DNA of 64,000 nt from Micractinium sp. NFX-FRZ (lineage: Eukaryota; Chlorophyta; Trebouxiophyceae; Chlorellales; Chlorellaceae). The DNA lies in the NCBI GenBank assembly GCA_029339195.1, contig JAPTJF010000097.1:93820-157819 (forward strand), written 5' to 3'. The notes beneath the pieces are model-generated. The model saw nothing but the letters and a program-made list of their open reading frames with translations, did not search any database and had not been told where the DNA came from. The first letter of the stretch is position 1. The number at the start of each line of letters is the position of its first letter. Below, one piece after another: positions 12,393-23,400 of this stretch. The position numbers and the translations under genes are program-made.

Positions 12393-15300
12393 ATGGACAC
12401 GGTCCCCACCCGTGACCTCTTCATCGGCGGCGCGTTCCGCCCGCCCGCCCGCGGCGGCCGCCTGCCGGTGGTGTGCCCCGCCACCCAGCAGACCATTGGC
12501 TCCATCCCGGCCGCCACGGCAGAGGACGTGGAGGCGGCGGTGGAGGCGGCAGCAGCCGCGGTGGCTGCGCGGCAGTGGACCACCAGCAGCGGCGCCCACC
12601 GCGCCCGCTTCCTGCGCGCCATAGCCGACAAGGTGCGGCGGCCGAGTGCTGCAGGGGGCCTAATGGGTGCTGTGCTCGAATGCCCGGGTTTGCTCCGTGC
12701 ACAATTGCGCGCGGCCCCCCTAATAGCGGTCGCACAGCGCACCCGTCCTGCTGCCTCTCTCACGAGTATCCCTCCCCTCTTGCCCCCTTTTGCACGGCCC
12801 GCCGCTGGCCCTTCACCTGCGCCTGCCCGGCAGGTGAAGGAGCGCAAGGAGGTGCTGGCCCGGCTGGAGACGTGCGACATGGGGAAGCCGGTGGCTGAGG
12901 CGGAGTGGGACATGGACGACGTTGCCGGCTGCTTCGAGTACTACGCCGGTGGGTGACGTGTGTTGCCACTTGGGGCGCCTTCACAGCGTCATGCTATGCT
13001 GGGTGGGGGACATGTGGGCGGCAATGGCGGGGCACACCGGCAGGACAGTGCAGGCGGGTGCATGCTGCCTTGTTCCTGCCTTCCACCTCGAGATCCGCAC
13101 TGCCTTGCAGCAGCCCTGCCGGAGCAGCTGGAAGGGATCAAAGTTGTGGCCAGAGGACCCAGCTTGCCTGCCACCTGCACCCAGCATTTCAACCTCAATT
13201 GCCTGCAACCAGCATCCCAGCCGCGCCTGCGGCCCAAGCTCCTACCCGCAACACCCACCCACCACTGCGAGCTGCAACATCCAAGCTCACCCGGCGGTTC
13301 ACACATAACCCCCGCCTCCCCCATGCAGGCCTGGCGGAGCAGCTGGACGGGCGGCAGGGGGAGGCGGTGGACCTGGGGTCTGACGAGTTTGCGTGCCACC
13401 TGAGGCGGGAGCCGCTGGGGGTGGTGGCAGCCATCACGCCCTGGAACTACCCACGTGAGCACGCGGGGGTGGCAGCACGTCTGGGGTGGGGGAGGGCGAG
13501 CCAGGCGGGGTGGGGCGGGGCGGCGGTGGAGGGACGGCTGATGCCCCCCGCGTTGGGCGCGGCTGGCCCGCCTCCCTGCCTGTCAGCATGACCGCCTCCA
13601 TTCGCCCGGGCTCTGTGCCACCTGCCCTGACCTGCGCCCCCCCTCCTTGGGCCACCTGCCCTGCCTTGCCCCCGCCCCCTCCTTGTGCCACCCACCCTGC
13701 CCTGGCCCCGCCCCCTCCTTGTGCACCCACCCTTCCCTGCCCCCGCCCCCTCCCCGCATCCCCCGCCCCAGTGCTCATGGTTGCCTGGAAGGTGGCCCCC
13801 GCCCTGGCCGCCGGCAACTGCGTGGTGCTCAAGCCCTCGGAGCTGGCCAGCCTGACAACCTTGGAGCTGGCCGCCATCGCGTCCGAGGTTGGCCTGCCCC
13901 CCGGCGTGCTAAACGTGGTGACGGGCCTCGGGCCAGATGCGGGCGCCCCGCTGGCGGGGCACCCCACAGTGGCCAAAGTGGCATTCACCGGCAGCACGGC
14001 CACGGGGAAGCGGGTGTACGCTGCGGCCGCCGGCAACCTGCGCCCCGCCAGCATGGAGCTGGGCGGCAAGAGCGGTGAGTGGACGAGGGAGGGGTGCGTG
14101 CAGGGCTGGCTGCGGGGTGGTAGGAGACTCAAGCGGAAGGGGGGCGCTTCGGGCAGGCGAGCGTTCGCACGTGTGGATGGGACCCCATGGTCCGAGTGCA
14201 GGCGGCAGTGTGTGAGGGTCCCGAGCAGTGCAGCTGCCAGCATGCGGGCCTTTACGCTGGTCGCCACACAGCACCGCCTCTGCCCTACCGCCGCCTGACT
14301 TCTTGTCCCCCTGCCGCCCTGCATGCTGCAGCCCTCATCGTTTTTGAGGATGCCGACATAGAGAAGGCGGTGGAGTGGGCCTGCTTTGGCGTGTTCTGGA
14401 CATGCGGGCAGGTGGGTAGCGCGGCTTGGGTGGCTTCAAAGGAGGCTGATCTGCCGTGTTCTGGATGTGTGGGCGGGATGCGCTGTGGCGTGGGAGAACC
14501 AAGGGTGCCGGTGCAGAATACGAGAGGGAGACAGGACGCCGTTGAGAAGGGCGTAGTGCCTGCTTGCATGATGCGTCCCTGCCCCCCACCCGCTGATCAC
14601 CCACCCCCGCCCCGCCCTCCCCACACCTCCCCACACCAGATCTGCTCCTCCACCTCGCGCCTGCTGGTGCACGAGAGCATCGCGGAGCCCTTCTTCAAGC
14701 AACTCAAGAAGCGGGCGGAGAGCATCAAGGTGAGGCGGGGTGCCAGGGGAGCGGCAAGGGGGTGCTGCTGCGGGGGGATGCCAGCAGTGCAGGCGGTTGC
14801 TTGTTATGCTGAGGCCTCGGCATGGAGTGCGCTCCAGCCAGCGACGCCTGCACTGCCTGCCTGCCTGCCTGCCTGCCTGCATTCGTGGCCACACCCTCCC
14901 GGCTGCTGGCGGGGCGATGACCCTGCTTGGCACCGTTGCGTTGCGCACTTGCACGGCTGTCAACTTGCCTGCTGCGCATGCTCTGACTCCCCCCCAGATG
15001 TGCGACCCGCTCAGCCCCGACTGCCGCCTGGGGCCGGTGGTGTCCGAAGCGCAGTTCAATAAGGTGCGGGGTTGGGGGGAGCACTGGTACTGCGGGGCTT
15101 GGGCAGTACAGCATGGGATTGGGGTGAGGTGGTGACGGGGAGGGGCAGTTCAAGTTGCGGTAAACGTGGGCCAGCATTTGAGGTGCGCGTCAAGCGCCTA
15201 GAAGCATGCGTGCCCGGGGTCGCTGCGCTGCCCACGCTGTGGCGCCGCCCTCCTGTGCGGCCGCTGCTTGAGCAGCCTGCCCGTCCGTCCGCACCCTCAG

Positions 15301-16787
15301 AGGCTGCACCTGCTCCCAGCACCTGCTCACCGCTCCTGCCGCCCGCATGCAGGTGATGGGGTATATTGAGACGGGGCGCGCCGAGGGTGCCACGCTGCTC
15401 ACGGGCGGCCGCCACCCGCAGCACCTGGGAGGATACTTTATTGAGCCCACGGGTGAGAGGGAGGGCTGCTCTGGGGCGAGGGGAGGAGCATGTGATGATG
15501 TGCCGTTGTACATCCTGCCCGCCCTACGGCTGCTTTGTTGAGCCCATGGACGAAAGGCAGGGTGCGGATGTGTGGGGGGTGGCAGCGGGGAGGAATGAGG
15601 GTCCAATCTGGCTGCTGCAGCGACCCCTCTACCCCTGCAACCCCCTACGCACCCCGCCACCCTGTGTTTGTGCTGTCCTGGTGCAGTGTTTGTGAATGTA
15701 ACGCCCGACATGCGCATCTGGAAGGAGGAAATCTTTGGGCCGGTGCTGTCTGGTAAGGGGGATGGGTGGGTGGGTTGAATGGTTGGGTTACAGAGATGCA
15801 TGGGCGGTTACCTGGCATCGTGCGGAGCAACGCTGCTCCACCGCGGCAGGCTAGGCTAGGGTGTGTCTTGCTGCTGCTGTGCGCTCGTCCGCGCTCCCTC
15901 CCGCTTCCCCCCCCCCTCTCTCCCACTCCTCCCTCCCCCTCCCTCGACTGTCTACATTCTCTCCCTGCAGCCGCCACGTTCCGAACGGAGGCCGAGGCGC
16001 TGGCTGTGGCCAACTCAACCGAGTTTGGGCTGGGGGCGGGAGTGATCTCAGCTGACCCGGAGCGTTGCAGGTGGGGCGGGGGTGTGCCGGGCGGGTGCCA
16101 GCAAGGCAGCGGGGCGTGGCCTGGCTAGCCGCCCGCCTCTCCTGTGCTCTGTGTGCACCCTCAACCTCCTATACGCGCCCCAATCGCACCTGCCCCATCC
16201 CACACCGCGTCACCCTCTCAAGGCAAGGCAGCCTCTTGCCCTCCCTCTCTCATCGTGCCGGGCTTGGCCTGGCCTGCCATGGCCACGTCACACGCCCCGT
16301 GCCTTTCCATCTTCCCCCCTGCACTGCAGGCGTGTGAGCGAGGCGCTGGAGGTGGGCATCTGCTGGGTGAACTGCAGCCAGCCGTGCTTTGTGCAGGCGC
16401 CCTGGGGCGGCGTGAAGAGCAGCGGCTTTGGGCGGGAGCTGGGCACCTTTGGGCTGGAGAACTTCCTGTCGGTGAAGCAGGTGGGTGACGTGGCATGTGC
16501 TGAGCTGGCATGTGCTGAGCTGGCATGTGCTGAGCTGCCAGGTGCATATCAGTATGTGCCGAGCTGACAGTGCTGAGCTGGCATGTGCCGCCCCGCCATC
16601 TGTTGTGGGGGTGCTCCTATGGCGCTGGCGGGTGTTGTGTGCATTTTGGGACTCCAACTTAGGGTGCGACTTGGAGCTCATTCTCATTGTTTTCTTGCGT
16701 CCGTCCCACTGCCCGCAGGTCACCACCTACATCTCAGCTGACAAGTGGGGCTGGTTCCCTGAGCGCCCGCCCTCCCCCCGCCTGTGA
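12393..16787 (+). CDS. ALDH10: ALDH10 family aminoaldehyde / betaine-aldehyde dehydrogenase
   Basis: Twelve exons, 501 aa: 12393-12632, 12834-12948, 13329-13454, 13772-14074, 14332-14411, 14640-14729, 14998-15063, 15353-15452, 15687-15752, 15971-16070, 16330-16480, 16719-16787. All are in phase, with normal length for the family. It oxidises aminoaldehydes (betaine aldehyde, aminobutyraldehyde types) with NAD+, giving osmolytes or polyamine breakdown products. Catalytic residues are visible: Asn158 in PWNYP, Glu256 in MELGGKS and Cys290 in [12 protein letters not shown]-site KPSELAS and FTGSTATGK are intact. The ending [19 protein letters not shown]...SGFGRELG...SVKQVTTYIS is the ALDH10 signature. 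The protein ends SPRL; PRL is an accepted plant PTS1-type tripeptide, so peroxisomal location is possible. The start ATG has a strong context (agccATGG). Introns carry decayed copies of exon 3, 5 and 8 edges. Confidence 0.94.
16491..16535 (+). repeat. 15-bp tandem repeat x3 in ALDH10 intron 11
   Basis: Three identical copies of TGGCATGTGCTGAGC follow the exon 11 donor, with degenerate pieces continuing to about 16600. Confidence 0.9.
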
Positions 16788-17125
16788 GCGCTGCTGCGCA
16801 AGCCGCGGCGGGGCGGGGCCACCCGCCCATGCCAGCAACTGTTTACATACAAGTGTATCAACAGAGCGGCACCCACGGCCACTGCCAGTCCCCTCAGCAG
16901 CCTCGTGTCGCGCATGCCGAGCGGGCTCTGAGCAGGCCGGCAGCCAGGCAATAGGGGGAAAAGAGCAGCAGGCCATGCCCCTTCCCCTTCCCTATCCCGC
17001 TCCCACCTGCCCTGGTACTGCCAAGCTATACATCGCACCCGGCTCTGCTTTGTACCACAGCAAGCTTTGTAAGTGTGCCATCTGTATTCATGCTTGTGCC
17101 TTAATGCTCGTTCTTTCCTGGGTTT

Positions 17126-17130
17126 TGTAA
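17126..17130 (+). terminator. TGTAA polyadenylation signal of ALDH10 (second copy; first at 17068)
   Basis: Two TGTAA motifs, at 17068-17072 and 17126-17130, lie 280-340 bp after the ALDH10 stop. Either could direct cleavage. Confidence 0.55.
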
Positions 17131-17235
17131 TCGACTGACATGGCTACCCGGGGCTGCCTGCAATGTTGGCCTGACGCGCCCAACCAGGTTCCTGCTGTGA
17201 CCACTGCGCCCACCCTTGCCTGCCTGTTGCGTAAT

Positions 17236-17240
17236 TTACA
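17236..17240 (-). terminator. TGTAA polyadenylation signal of CAND1
   Basis: TTACA on the plus strand (TGTAA on the minus strand), 165 bp beyond the CAND1 stop codon. It gives a compact 3' UTR of about 180 nt. Confidence 0.6.
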
Positions 17241-17404
17241 ACGACGGTAGCATGCAAGGCCGCCCATGTGCATGCACGGACACGTTCCTAGCGGGGCGCA
17301 GCTTTGGCGACAGCACTTCAATGCCGCCGGCACTGCCACCGCTGCCCGGCCGCTGGCCTTTCCTCTAGTTGCCGAGCCAGCTGGGCCGGCCGGTGCCGTC
17401 CCGC

Positions 17405-20400
17405 TCAGCTGTCCATCATCATCACATCCGACCCCTCCAGCTCCCGCCGCTCCTCACGGATCGCCTGGTACTTCTCCTGCGGGGCGTATGTGTAGGGCGG
17501 GATACACCGGATGAGGTGGCGTGCGAAGCAGAGCTTTCACGAGGGGCTCCTGAGGAGCCTGGCGGGTGCCGTGAGGAGCGCTGCAGCAGGCACAGCAAAG
17601 CGCTCGTTCTTGCAGCCGTCGTCTCAACCAGCCGCCCTTCACTGCACCGCACTCTTGCGCGGCCCACCTTGAGCGCGGGCCCCGTCACCACCGAGTCCAT
17701 AAACTGCTTGAAGGGCACGACCTGCAGGGGAGTGGGGGCAGGGTGGGGCGCAGGGGGTGCGGGTGCGGTTGAGCGCGAGACTCTATGTGCACCTGCACGT
17801 GGGTGTCCTGCCCTGCCCTGTGCTGTTGGGTCCTGTCCTGTCAGGTGTCATGTCATGTCGTGACCAGGAGGGCTGACAGCATTTGCGCTGCAGCCCCAGA
17901 GGGCAGCCTGGCTGCCTGGGCTTGCCTGGCTTGCGTTGGGCAGCTTGGCCAGCGCATCAATCGCGCGCAGGCAGGAGCGCAGCATGTCCTCGTTGCGGTC
18001 AATCTCCTGCTTCACTGCAGGGAGGGAAGCGGCGCAAGAGGGAAGGGGGGACAGGAGGGGTCAGGGGCGCCGGCAGGCGCGCAGCATGCCCTTGCTCCTG
18101 CCAATCTCCCGCTTCAATGCAGGCGCATCATGCCCAAGAAAGCAAGGGCAAGGGAACCCCCTCATCCCTGTCAATTTCCTGCCTTGATGGCAGCAGGGGA
18201 GGGACACGCCTAGATGCACGATTGACTGGGAGGAGCCACTCTCCCACTGCAGGGTGCCCAGCAACACTCTGGCCCTCTGAACTCGCGGCTGCAATGTGCG
18301 TGCCCCGCCCCAGTGGCGTCCCCACCCCACCCGACTCCCCACCCACCCACCTGCGTCCGCCTTGACCTTGGCCTGCAGCGTCGCCTGCAGCGGCTCCACC
18401 AAGCGGTCCAGCGCAGAGGTGACCTGCGGCCGTAAATGCGTGGGGGTGGAAAGGTTAACACACAGTTGTCAGGTGTGCACACTGAAGTGATAATCTGAAG
18501 AAGGATCTGCTGCAGCGGCTTCGAGAGGCTGAAACAGAGGGGGAAAGCGAGCTGGGTGCAAAAACGATCTGTTGCGGAGGCTCCGCCACAGAGGCGCCCA
18601 TGCTGCTGGCGCTGGAGTGTAGGGCCACGTACACCGCCTGCCTGCCGCCCTGCCCGTCACCCCCGCACCTGCCCGGGCGCGATGGCGGCCAGCTTGGAGA
18701 GGATGGGGTGGCAGATGGTCTTCACGTCGTAGTGGTCCTGTGAGTAGGGGGGCCGGCGGTGGGGGGAGGGGAGGGGACAGATGAGACGCACCAGGGAATG
18801 CACACAGGGGCGTGGGTGGGGGGCATAGGTGACGCGCACATGCAGGGCCACAGCACAGGCCGGGCCGGGCCGCCCCGCCGATTCACTTCCTTCGTTCGGC
18901 AACCACCTGCACCCTCACCCCACACCCTCTGCGCTCCAGCCCCTGCCGCCCCGCCTGACCTCCCAACCCGCCCCCCGCAGCCTGCCCCCTCCCCTCACCC
19001 GCAGCCCGCTCTCCAGGTGCTGGATGAAGGCGGCTGCGTCCACCCGGTCATAGCAGCGGTCCAGCAGCTCGTCCATGCACTCGTAGGCGGCCTGCACCGC
19101 ACCGCATGCATTGTGTTGCACGGCTGTTAGTACGGTGCAGTGGTGCATGATGCATGTGGGCATGCCTGGGTGCTCCTGGTTGGCTGCAAGTCAGCAGCTG
19201 TCCCTCCCACACAGCCAACCACCCCGCGCCGTCCCGCCCCGTTAACCGCTAGATCTACGTGTGTGCGCACGATGCACAAGCTACAAGCACACCTTGCGCA
19301 GGTCCAGGCCATCGTCAATTTGGTGCTTGAAGGGGCCCAGGTCCACGGTCCTGCATGGCCAGGGCGGGGTGGGGCGATGGGGGATTGAGGTGCTAGCTTG
19401 AAGTTTACAAGTACGGCAGCAACGCAAGCGTCAAAGCTTAAAAATCTGTGTGGCGTTCTCAAGGGGCCAGGCCCACGGTCCTGCACGCGGCGTGTGTGTG
19501 TGTGTGGCGTGTTGGGAGCGCATGCGAGTGGGCACGCACACACAACGCAAGGGGTTTGCCTGCCGTGGCGCCGCTTCCTGCCGGCTTCATGCCTGGGAGC
19601 CTTGCCAGGGTGCCTTGGCGGGTAGGTGCTGGTACCCTCCCCCTGCTGGCTTCCTAACTGGTCTCCCGAGCAGACCTAGCTCGTCTGTATCTGTACCTGT
19701 GCCGCATTGTTGTCACTTGGCCTGAGTCATGGCGCTGGTGGCAAGGCCCCTGGCGCACTACCAATAGTTCAGGCGAGGGTGCTTCTGCTGGGGGCGTGCA
19801 TGTGTGGGGAGCACCACCCCCGCAGCACCACCCCCAGACCCCAACGCCCCACTAGCACAACACCACGCCATTGCGGGGCACCCACCCACCCACCCACCTG
19901 ATGAGTTCCTTGTTCACCACCGTCTGCTGGTACAGCAGCGGCAGCACCCCCGGCAGGTGGTCCACAATCAGGCCGGGCTTGGTGTGGGCGCCCGTGGACA
20001 GGACCTGCACAGCCGCGCGCCGCACGTGCCTGCAGGGGTGCGAGCGGGAGAGGGTGGGGGAGGCAGGGGCGGGGGGGAGTGGAGTGGGAGGAGGCTTGTT
20101 GGGGCGGGTCAAAGTTGATGCAGCAGGATGGGGTGGGGGCAGAAGAGGAGGAGGAGGCAAAGAACTGACTCGGCACAACCAAAGACTAATTGGGACATTC
20201 AGGGCCAGCCATGTGCCTGAGGAGGCACGGCAGGCGACCGAAGCGTGTACTATATCAGAAGCGCCTCCCCCACCCCCTGCCCCTCGCCTGTCGTCATCCC
20301 AACTCCTCTCAAGCAAAGCTTCCCACCACCCCCGGCAGCAGCCAACCCCAAGCTGTTCCCCAATCCGGTTGCGACCAACCTTCTCCGACCCACACCTCAC

Positions 20401-23400
20401 CTGTCCTCATCCCCCGTACTTTGCAGGAAGTCTCCCACCACGGCCGGCAGCAAGCTGTCCACGGGATGCGGGGAGTCAACAAAGGTGTGGCGCACGGCGG
20501 CCACCACCGCAGTGCGCGTCTCGCCTGCAAGCAACCAAGAAGGAAGCGTGGGACAAGCAGGCGCGCAAAAACAGTAAGTGGTGCTGCCGCACTGCAGCCG
20601 CTCGTCAAGGTGCGCGCCTCGCCGGCAGCAGCAGCGGCACAAGCACAGGCTCGCGTGAGTAACACAACTCGCATGCAGCCGCTACGGCAGCTGGCTGTGC
20701 GCCGGCACATGACTGGCAATTGCGTGTGATGCTGCACCCAGGCAGCAAGGCCGTCCATGCATCCCTCCCCGAGGTACTCACCAGAGGGTGACGCCAGCTG
20801 GCTGCGCAGCGCGGGCAGCACCAGCCCTCCGTTGAGCAGCGCCAGGCTGCCCAGGCACTCGGCCACAACTGCGGGCAGGGGGGCACAATAGGACAGGTTA
20901 CGAGGGGGAGGGTTAAAGGAGGCAGGCGAGGGCCCACCCTGTGAGTGCACAGGCTGCCCAGGCACTCGGCCACAACTGCAGGCGGGCAGGCAGCCAAGCA
21001 AGGCACGCAGGTGGGAAGGCTGGTGGGCACGCAAAGGCGCAAGTCGTACTCTCACGTTTGCTTGTCGGTGCACACCTGAGCAATTTCAACTCCAGCTCCA
21101 AACCCGCGCAGAGATGCTCCCCACAGCATGCATGCACACACAAATACACAAGCGCACACGCCCAAGCCATCCACACAGCTTGCGGCCCCGGTGCCCAGCG
21201 CACGCCCCCACCTGCCCACCTGCGCGGCACTCCTCCTCGCTCTCTCCCGCCGCCCCCAGCAGCAGCTGCAGCACCTCAGCCTGCTGCGCCTCGCTCATGG
21301 CAGCGGCGACGCCACTCTGCTCCGCGCCCAGGGCAATGCTGGTGATCACCTCGTTCAGGGCCTGCAATAGATGCAGATGACAAGAAAGTCTAAACTATTG
21401 CATGCCGTCATATCATGATGCCGACTCAAATGAGGCGAAGCAAGCCTTCGGATTAGGTCCCCAACCTGGCATCTTATGTAGGGCTCAATCCAACATTCCA
21501 GTTGGCCCTAGCCAGTCCCCATTGGGCCCAACCCGAAACTCTCCAGAAGCCGCCCCCCCCACCTTGAGCAGCTGGTACAGCTGCTTGGGCGAGTTGGCCT
21601 GCGCGTGCACGTGCTGCAGCAGCAGCGGCAGGTAGGCGCCCAGGTTGCCCGCCGCCACGCCGCCCAGCGCCATCGACGCGCTCTCAGCAATCAGCTCTGC
21701 GCAGGAGCAGGGGTCAGGGCGCAGCAGGGGTCAGGGGTGTCAGCGCCAGATAGGGACACAACAGGGGTGACAGCTCAGCAGGCGAGGGCAGGAGGAGGCG
21801 GAGTGGCAGGGGCAGGGGTCAGGCAAGCAGGGATCAATGCAAAAAGCGGGGAGCCAGGGCCGCCACACAGCACCCTGCAGGGGCTGCCGCCAGGAGGCTG
21901 CCGCCCCCCCAGCCCCCATGCTGCACCGGCACCGAGCCATGGGGTTGCACATGCAGGCGGCGGCGGGAATTGCCGGTATGCCGGCAGCCAGCGCACCAGA
22001 GCCCAGGGCGGCGGTGAGCGCGTTTGGCAGGGCGGGGAATGCGGTGAGGTCGGCGCGCCGCCCCAGCTCGCCGATGCACAGCAGCGCAAACCGCTTGTGG
22101 CTGTCGTCCTGCTGGGCATCCTGCAGCGTTGAACATTCAAGGAAGACAGAGCGTGTGTGAACACGTGATGGGAGCAGCAGGCGGCTCGTGGCCGTCGCCC
22201 GGCTGGGCAGAGCAGGGCAAGGGCAGGCGGGGAGGCATCATCAAGTGAACTCTGGGGCAGGCAGAGAGCAAGTCCACAGCACAGCACAGCACAGCACAGC
22301 ACGCCTGCAGCGCTCCTGCACCACCTCGGGCACGGGCGCTCTATCCGCCAAACGCACTGCCCGCTCGCAAACCCTTCCCCAGACACCAGCCCTCCCCTGC
22401 TTGCCTGCAGCACCCCCAGCAGGCGCTGCACAGTGGAGTTGACGCTGTCCTGCCCCGCCGCCGAGCTCAGCACAGCAAAGCACTGCGCCGCCGCATGCTG
22501 CGCGCTCTTGCTGGCCTCGCCATCTGCGCAGCGGGAGGGTGGGCGCAGAACAGAAGGCAGAGGGTGGGAGGGTGGGGGCAAGGCACTGCCCAGCCCGCAG
22601 CCATCATGAGCTGCTCCTCTCCCGAGGTTCAACATAAGGTGAATACAATGCTCTCATTGTACAGAAGACACTGCGGACTGTGCCCAAACCATGTAGCCCC
22701 GCCCACCCGCTCACCCACCCACCCGTTCCCGCCGCTGTGAGCTGCCCCAGCAGCGCCTCTGCCGAGGCCCCGGGGGCGCCGGTGCTGACCAGCGCCTGGA
22801 AGAAGGCCTGCAGCGCCTCCAGGGCGGCGCCTGCGTACGGCAGGTGGCACGCGGCAGATGTCAGGAAACGAAACATGGGATGCTGAGCAGCGCCTGGAAG
22901 GAGGCCTGCAGGGCCCCCAGCCAACGGCTGTGAAGAAAGGATGAGGTCGGGGTCCCAACTCTTCTATGGAAGTGAGAAGTGTTGGGACTGGACTGATAAG
23001 GTTACCGCAGGACGGCAGGTGGTGCCCGGCAGTGGTGTAGAGTACACTGGGGAGCACGGCCCGGTTGGGCGCCGCATGCGATGCGACGCCAAAGCTTCTC
23101 AGGTTTGGTGTGCCCAGCTGGCACGAGCACACACGCGTGTCGGGACCCTCCTGCACAAGAAAATGATGGCGCACCTTGGAGCAGCGGCGACTTGACTAGC
23201 GCAATGGCCTGGGGCAGCACCTGCAGTCAACGAAAGGGGCGGGTGGGGCGCCACGGCAGGGTGTGAAACGCTGCCAACCGTGCGCCTGCTTCAACACTCG
23301 ACCAACATGCAAGGAGATCCGCCGTGCCTCGTCATGCATGCAGTCGCAATGCCCTGCTCCTCCCCCCAAGCTGCATGAACACACACCCCACCCACACCCT

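Larger units (their letters stand above)
16788..17404. other. Convergent 3' region, ALDH10 / CAND1
   Basis: 3' UTRs of two convergent genes. It has plus-strand TGTAA signals at 17068-17072 and 17126-17130 and a minus-strand signal at 17236-17240. The two transcript ends should leave a gap of roughly 80-90 bp. No further gene is seen. Confidence 0.6.

Noticed and set aside
12834..12948. Introner-type mobile introns as the cause of the high intron number
   Set aside because: I saw no pair of introns with long near-identical sequence; similarities are local exon-edge copies and simple repeats instead.
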